Part shown: piece by piece, positions 16,446 through 19,821 of the stretch
Position numbering within the stretch: position 1 is the stretch's first letter
Layout: each line of letters opens with the position of its first letter
Assembly (NCBI GenBank): GCA_005793025.1
Contig: SXQI01000204.1
Location: 1 to 19,821, forward strand
DNA: 19,821 bases
DNA from: Verrucomicrobiales bacterium
Lineage (GTDB): Bacteria; Verrucomicrobiota; Verrucomicrobiia; Limisphaerales; SXQI01
Direction of reading: 5' to 3'
Position numbers and translations under genes: made by a program
Notes under the pieces: model-generated
What the model was told of the DNA's origin: nothing
Databases searched by the model: none
Seen by the model: only the letters and a program-made list of their open reading frames with translations

Positions 16446-16608
16446 CTCGTGGAAATATATTCAGGCAGCATTTGTCCGCAAGGGAACAAGTTGTAGGTTT
16501 TTTGCTCGGCGGATTCGATTCGCTTTTACCTGAAGTGCCACGTTATTATTTCGATAGTTCCGACAAGGGTTAGATTACAGAACTAATCTGTCGCAATGAT
16601 CTGCTGTC
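16446..16608. promoter_or_regulatory. Divergent promoter region of the two cytochrome genes
   Basis: Both flanking genes start outward from this 163-nt spacer, so it must hold two promoters; no box pair stands out enough to assign. Close to the octahaem start there is an inverted repeat AGATTA (16572-16577) / TAATCT (16584-16589), overlapped by ACAGA (16577-16581) / TCTGT (16587-16591). This could be an operator about 20 nt from the ATG, but the arms are short and AT-rich. Confidence 0.45.
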
Positions 16609-18447
16609 ATGAGGTTCTCCTCCACTAAACTTCGACCTTACTGGATTCCTTGGGCTCTCCTAGGAGTGATAGTCATTGGTGCCTACTGGTTCAGCCGAAA
16701 GGATTCCAACAAGAAAGAAACTTTGAAGGCGGCGAATGTTCCGAGTGAAGGTCGTCCAGGTGGTTTTGTCACTTCTAATGAGTGTCGTGAATGCCATGCG
16801 GAGGAGTATAAAAGTTGGCATCGCAGTTACCATCGAACCATGACGCAGTATGCGGTGGAAGGAGCAGTTCAAGCGGATTTTGACCAAGTTAATCTTCAGT
16901 TCAATGATGACCGTTTCCGTCTAGAAAAACGATCCGGCGAGTTTTTGGCGCATGTTTCCGATTCTCCGGCGACTTCCACAGGTCCGGTGGTCGGAGAAGA
17001 GACTGTAGTGCCCGTTCGGATGGTGACAGGTTCACATCATATGCAAGTATTTTGGTTGGAGGGTGGGTATGGAAATATGATGCTTGGTTTTCCATTTACT
17101 TGGCTTAATGAAGAAAAGCAATGGGTGCCACGAGCCGATACTTTCCTTCGAGATTCTCAATTACCTCCTCCCGTCGAAGTGTGGAATGAAACTTGTATCC
17201 GGTGTCATACCACAGCAGGTCAGCCTCGTAAGGATCGCGAGGAGCAGTTGTTCCGAACTCGCTCTGCAGAACTTGGCATCGCGTGCGAGGCTTGCCATGG
17301 ACCGGGCGATACGCACGTAAAGGAGCGGCGAGAAGAGGCCAAGAAAGGGAATCCCCGAAAAAAAAACAAGACCGGAAGTCCAAACCCCGTCGGCTTGGGG
17401 AGTATGATTCATCCTGCCAATATTGACCCGCTTCGGTCTTCCCAAATCTGTGGAAATTGCCATGGGATGAAATGGTTTGAGGCCAATGAAGATTGGAATG
17501 AAAACGGATTTCATTTCCGGCCCGGAGACGACTTGGAAAAATTCACCCCAACCATCCGTCCTACTCAGTTAGGAAAGCAACCGTGGCTCAAACCAGTATT
17601 AGAAAAACACGCGGAAATATTGAGCGATTTTTTTTGGCCTGATGGCATGGTGCGCGTCTCTGGGCGCGAGTACAATGGGTTGTTGGAATCACCGTGTTTT
17701 GAACGCGGGAAAATGTCGTGCCTGAGTTGTCATTCGATGCACGAAAGCAAGCCAGTGGATCAATTGGCCGCAAGAATGGAAACCAACGATGCCTGCCTCC
17801 AGTGTCATGAAAAATTCCGCACCCAGATCACTTCCCACACCCGCCATGAGGTTCAATCCTCGGGAAGCCTTTGCTATAATTGCCATATGCCGCATACGAC
17901 CTATGGACTTCTTAAGGCGATGCGATCCCATCAGGTTTCTTCACCTTCAGTCTCCAAAGATACCGGGGCAGGGCGACCCAATGCTTGCAATCTGTGCCAC
18001 TTAGATCGAAGTCTTGGATGGGCAGCTACGGAGTTAGCAAAGTGGTCCACTCAAAAGCCGATCGCTCTGACTGAGGACCAAAAAACCGTCCCAGCAGGAG
18101 CATTGTGGCTCATGCAGGGTGACGCCGGAGAACGAGCCATTGCCGCATGGCACATGGGTTGGGCCCCGGCACGCCATGCCTCAACGAATTTTCCCTTCGC
18201 CGCACTTCTTGGGCTAACCCTCGACGATTCTTATTCCGCTGTGCGTTTTGTGGCTCAACGGTCCTTGAAGTTTGACCCTGCCTATACCCAATTCCCCTAC
18301 AATTATGTCGGTGATGCCAGCGTCCGGGCTAGGACAGCTGAGTCATTCTGGGCGGTCCTCGCCGCACAACCCCACGGATTGGCTCCCGAGTTGATAAAAC
18401 GCCTCAAAGACAATCAAAACTCGAGGCCAATCCACCTACGAGAATGA
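16609..18447 (+). CDS. Membrane-anchored octahaem c-type cytochrome
   Basis: 612 residues. A single N-terminal membrane helix (about 12-28, WIPWALLGVIVIGAYWF) is not followed by an evident cleavage site, so the protein is likely tethered facing the periplasm. Eight CXXCH haem motifs are seen: CRECH 59-63, CIRCH 196-200, CEACH 226-230, CGNCH 281-285, CLSCH 371-375, CLQCH 396-400, CYNCH 422-426 and CNLCH 460-464. Extra His residues (GSHHM 141-145, and HSMH, HMPH after motifs 5 and 7) are candidate distal ligands. No CXXCK is present, so it is not an NrfA-type nitrite reductase. The arrangement matches cytochrome c554-like multihaem proteins of PVC bacteria. After haem 8 come about 150 residues that look helical and repeat-like (AAWHMGWAPARHAS, DSYSAVRFVAQRSLKFDP). 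Role inferred: periplasmic electron relay, possibly with the divergent PVC cytochrome. Confidence 0.93.
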   Translation: MRFSSTKLRPYWIPWALLGVIVIGAYWFSRKDSNKKETLKAANVPSEGRPGGFVTSNECRECHAEEYKSWHRSYHRTMTQYAVEGAVQADFDQVNLQFNDDRFRLEKRSGEFLAHVSDSPATSTGPVVGEETVVPVRMVTGSHHMQVFWLEGGYGNMMLGFPFTWLNEEKQWVPRADTFLRDSQLPPPVEVWNETCIRCHTTAGQPRKDREEQLFRTRSAELGIACEACHGPGDTHVKERREEAKKGNPRKKNKTGSPNPVGLGSMIHPANIDPLRSSQICGNCHGMKWFEANEDWNENGFHFRPGDDLEKFTPTIRPTQLGKQPWLKPVLEKHAEILSDFFWPDGMVRVSGREYNGLLESPCFERGKMSCLSCHSMHESKPVDQLAARMETNDACLQCHEKFRTQITSHTRHEVQSSGSLCYNCHMPHTTYGLLKAMRSHQVSSPSVSKDTGAGRPNACNLCHLDRSLGWAATELAKWSTQKPIALTEDQKTVPAGALWLMQGDAGERAIAAWHMGWAPARHASTNFPFAALLGLTLDDSYSAVRFVAQRSLKFDPAYTQFPYNYVGDASVRARTAESFWAVLAAQPHGLAPELIKRLKDNQNSRPIHLRE

Positions 18448-18461
18448 TCGGTGGTCGAATC

Positions 18462-18517
18462 AAAAAAAACACCCCGTCCTATTGATCCAATCTGAAACTG
18501 GAGCGGAGGACGGGGTG
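18462..18517 (-). terminator. Terminator for the EF-hand gene, shared with the octahaem cytochrome gene
   Basis: An 11-bp perfect stem CACCCCGTCCT (18470-18480) / AGGACGGGGTG (18507-18517) closes a 26-base loop. On the minus strand it is followed by eight T (18469 to 18462), a strong U-tract, so it ends leftward transcription from the EF-hand gene. On the plus strand it lies 23 nt after the cytochrome stop with no T-tract. Confidence 0.8.
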
Positions 18518-18581
18518 ATTCGCTGGAACGGTTCTTCGTTTTGAGAGAACCTTGGTTCCGAGCTCGAGAATCTAAAAGGTA

Positions 18582-18854
18582 TTACTCAGCTTTTTTTGGG
18601 CCGCGATTACCTCGGAGACCAGCTTTTTGCATGCGGGTCTTATCTTCTTCAGAGATGGCAGCGCGTTCGTCCTTATCGAGCTTTCCATCCTTGTTGGTGT
18701 CATATTTTTTGACAATTTCTTCGCGGAGCTTTTTCTGTTCAGCTGTTAGCTCACGTTTTGGAGCGTCTTTCGGTGCTGGCTTAGCATCTTCGGCGTATAG
18801 GCTTCCCGTGAGGGCGACTGCGCTCAACAGGCTCAGGATCAATGATTTCTTCAT
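18582..18854 (-). CDS. Small exported EF-hand protein
   Basis: 90 residues. A classic signal peptide (KKSLILSLLSAVALTGSLYA, cleavage after A21, then EDAKPAPKD) precedes a Lys/Glu-rich helix and one well-formed 12-residue EF-hand loop DTNKDGKLDKDE at 52-63, with D52, N54, D56, D60 and E63 in the Ca2+-ligand positions. A second loop is absent; the tail is basic (MQKAGLRGNRGPKKAE). Small single EF-hand exported proteins of this kind are common in Verrucomicrobia and Planctomycetes; their functions are mostly unknown. Calcium binding is expected from the loop. It has its own downstream terminator, so it is likely monocistronic. Confidence 0.9.
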   Translation of the reverse strand: MKKSLILSLLSAVALTGSLYAEDAKPAPKDAPKRELTAEQKKLREEIVKKYDTNKDGKLDKDERAAISEEDKTRMQKAGLRGNRGPKKAE

Positions 18855-19100
18855 AATATCTATTTAACGGTTTAAGTCTTTCGACATGGGGTCAGACGTG
18901 GGGAGGTTTGGAAAAGTTACACCCTGCGAATTCTAGATGAGGTGTGCTCAAAACCCGGTCCGAAAAATGTCGAATTGTGCTTGCCGTTTCTGGCTCATTT
19001 TGGCATCAATTTCTTACCCAACGACGCTGCAATGCCTGAACTCAGTGGCTTTAATACTTTTCGGGGAACAGATTCGTCGGAGGAACATTTTTGTCATTTT
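18855..19100. other. Intergenic stretch upstream of the EF-hand gene and of RNA motif copy B
   Basis: About 245 nt without a gene I can support. It must contain the EF-hand promoter on the minus strand, but no good -35/-10 pair was found. A 60-codon plus-strand open frame (18937-19119) is Cys/Ile-rich, resembles nothing and runs into motif copy B, so it is not called. Confidence 0.4.
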
Positions 19101-19175
19101 TAATTTTCCTTCTATGTAGAAGGAGAGCGGGCTGCAGATTGGTTTTCCGTGTGTTCTGCTTAGCCCGCTTTTTTA
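19101..19175 (+). ncRNA. Candidate structured RNA, copy B of the two-copy motif ending in a terminator hairpin
   Basis: Hairpin 1 TTCCTTC (19106-19112) / GAAGGAG (19119-19125) with loop TATGTA; hairpin 2 with outer stem AGCGGGCT (19126-19133) / AGCCCGCT (19162-19169), inner stem GCAGA (19134-19138) / TCTGC (19155-19159), a TT bulge, and a 16-base loop TTGGTTTTCCGTGTGT; then a T-tract from 19169. Compared with copy A (9741-9817), outer stem, apical loop and hairpin-1 loop are conserved, while the hairpin-1 stem and inner stem change on both sides and stay paired. It lies about 77 nt before the Rrf2 start. Possible roles are a small RNA, attenuating leader or conserved terminator. Confidence 0.6.
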
Positions 19176-19251
19176 TTCTCCGGGTAGTTTGGGTTTTCGG
19201 CGGGGTGCTTTTGATTGATTGATTGGGGATTCAAAACTAAGTTACTTGCGC

Positions 19252-19671
19252 ATGAAACTGTCGGTTAAGAGTGATTACGCAGCACGTGCGGTTCTTGGAC
19301 TGGTGAGGGCGTTCCCATCTGGAGAGTCTGTTCGGGCGGAGGATCTAGCTGCAGGACAAGGGCTTGCGGTCAATTACCTCGTCCAAATTCTCATCGAGCT
19401 TAAATCGAAACAAATCGTCAAAAGCCAACGAGGTAAGGCTGGTGGTTATCTTTTGGCGAGAGCACCCTCAGAAGTTACTCTGGGCGATGTTATCCGTGCA
19501 GTTCATGGAGAGATTTTTGACAGTCCTGCGTTAACCGATCCGAGTTGCCCGCCCGAATTAAGGAACGCTTGGAGTGTTTTGCAAAAAACCTTGGATTCGA
19601 CTGCGGACAAAATCAATTTTCAACAATTGGCAGACGATTCCGTCGCCCGAGAGAAAATGTATTATATTTGA
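19252..19671 (+). CDS. Rrf2-family transcriptional regulator without the iron-sulfur cysteine triad
   Basis: 139 residues from ATG 19252, which gives the family-typical start MKLSVKSDYAARAVLGL; an in-frame TTG at 19219 would add 11 residues that do not look like the family. Winged helix-turn-helix: AEDLAAGQGLAVNYLVQILIE (helices 2-3), wing at QRGKAGGYLLAR (59-70), then PSEVTLGDVIRAVHGE typical of Rrf2 proteins. IscR and NsrR carry three Cys in the loop after this; here there is only one (C99, TDPSCPPE), so an [Fe-S] cluster of that type is unlikely and a CymR-like or other effector is more probable. It stands alone, followed 27 nt on by the convergent end of pdxA. RNA motif copy B lies immediately upstream. 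Its target genes cannot be told from the window. Confidence 0.93.
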   Translation: MKLSVKSDYAARAVLGLVRAFPSGESVRAEDLAAGQGLAVNYLVQILIELKSKQIVKSQRGKAGGYLLARAPSEVTLGDVIRAVHGEIFDSPALTDPSCPPELRNAWSVLQKTLDSTADKINFQQLADDSVAREKMYYI

Positions 19672-19698
19672 GAAACCATGATTAAACGGTGTTTCCGT

Positions 19699-19821
19699 TC
19701 AGGATGAAATCGGGATCTTGATTTGTTTATGAATCAATCTTTTAGCTAAATCGATGGCAGCCATCATGCTCAGTGGATTGGCAATTCCCCGTCCAGCGAT
19801 ATCGTGAGCAGTGCCATGGTC
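19699..19821 (-). CDS. pdxA: 4-hydroxythreonine-4-phosphate dehydrogenase PdxA, C-terminal 40 residues only
   Basis: Read on the minus strand from the window edge to TGA at 19701-19699: 40 codons beginning DHGTAHDIAGRGIANP and continuing LSMMAAIDLAKRLIH. This is the highly conserved PdxA tail, in which the His of D-H-G-T-A is one of the divalent-metal ligands. PdxA oxidises 4-phosphooxy-threonine with NAD(P)+ in the DXP-dependent pyridoxal phosphate pathway. Identification rests on this motif alone, because the rest lies outside the window; a PdxA2-like paralogue acting on other phosphorylated acids cannot be excluded. Confidence 0.85.
   Translation of the reverse strand, partial: DHGTAHDIAGRGIANPLSMMAAIDLAKRLIHKQIKIPISS

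Noticed and set aside
18937..19119. 60-codon plus-strand open frame upstream of RNA motif copy B
   Set aside because: Low-complexity hydrophobic and Cys-rich composition, no recognisable domain, and it overlaps the conserved hairpin motif.
19213..19224. Three tandem GATT units upstream of the Rrf2 gene
   Set aside because: Too short to be a meaningful repeat; noted only because it could slip and alter promoter spacing.

Overview
The window looks like chromosomal DNA of a Verrucomicrobia-type (PVC superphylum) bacterium with roughly balanced GC. The evidence is a PVC-type membrane-bound dehydrogenase/haem-binding fusion, a pseudopilin-like protein with an H-X9-DG-like tail, a very large LamG/Ig-type secreted protein, a DUF3616-like protein, and mostly weak or absent Shine-Dalgarno sequences. 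I see no tRNA, rRNA, CRISPR array, transposase or phage gene.

Layout: (1) 1-3364, plus strand: a housekeeping run of rarA (5' end cut off), a 5-formyltetrahydrofolate cyclo-ligase overlapping it by ATGA, and rny (RNase Y). (2) 3441-4364, minus strand: a two-gene envelope unit, made of a coiled-coil membrane protein and a 52-residue lipoprotein that is easily missed, with a promoter candidate and a palindrome upstream and a shared terminator against rny. (3) 4671-9672, plus strand: a pseudopilin-like protein, a small lipoprotein and a giant secreted PA14-like/Ig/LamG/LamG protein, apparently one unit, closed by a 14-bp hairpin. (4) 9902-10981: a DUF3616-like exported protein. (5) 13034-11004, minus strand: a PcrA/UvrD helicase. 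(6) 13110-18447: a divergent redox pair, with a PVC-type beta-propeller/HEAT/cytochrome c protein on the minus strand and a membrane-anchored octahaem cytochrome on the plus strand. (7) 18582-18854, minus strand: a small exported EF-hand protein. (8) 19252-19671: an Rrf2-family regulator, convergent with the 3' end of pdxA at the right edge.

The most unusual signal is not a protein. Two intergenic stretches 9.4 kb apart (about 9741-9817 and 19101-19175) share one RNA-like architecture. Each has an AT-rich lead-in, a short hairpin with a TRTGTR loop, then a long terminator-like hairpin with an identical GCGGGC/GCCCGC base, an inner stem of unrelated sequence that is nonetheless paired in both, a conserved GGTTT(T)CCGTGTGT apical loop, and a T-tract. 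Both are on the plus strand about 80 nt before a plus-strand gene (DUF3616-like and Rrf2). This is a candidate small RNA or leader family that I cannot match to a named class.

Functionally, the cell-envelope and secreted genes dominate: pseudopilin and LamG protein (possible surface or carbohydrate interaction), envelope coiled-coil/lipoprotein pair, and exported haem proteins (periplasmic oxidation or electron transfer). All functional links between them are inferred from position only.
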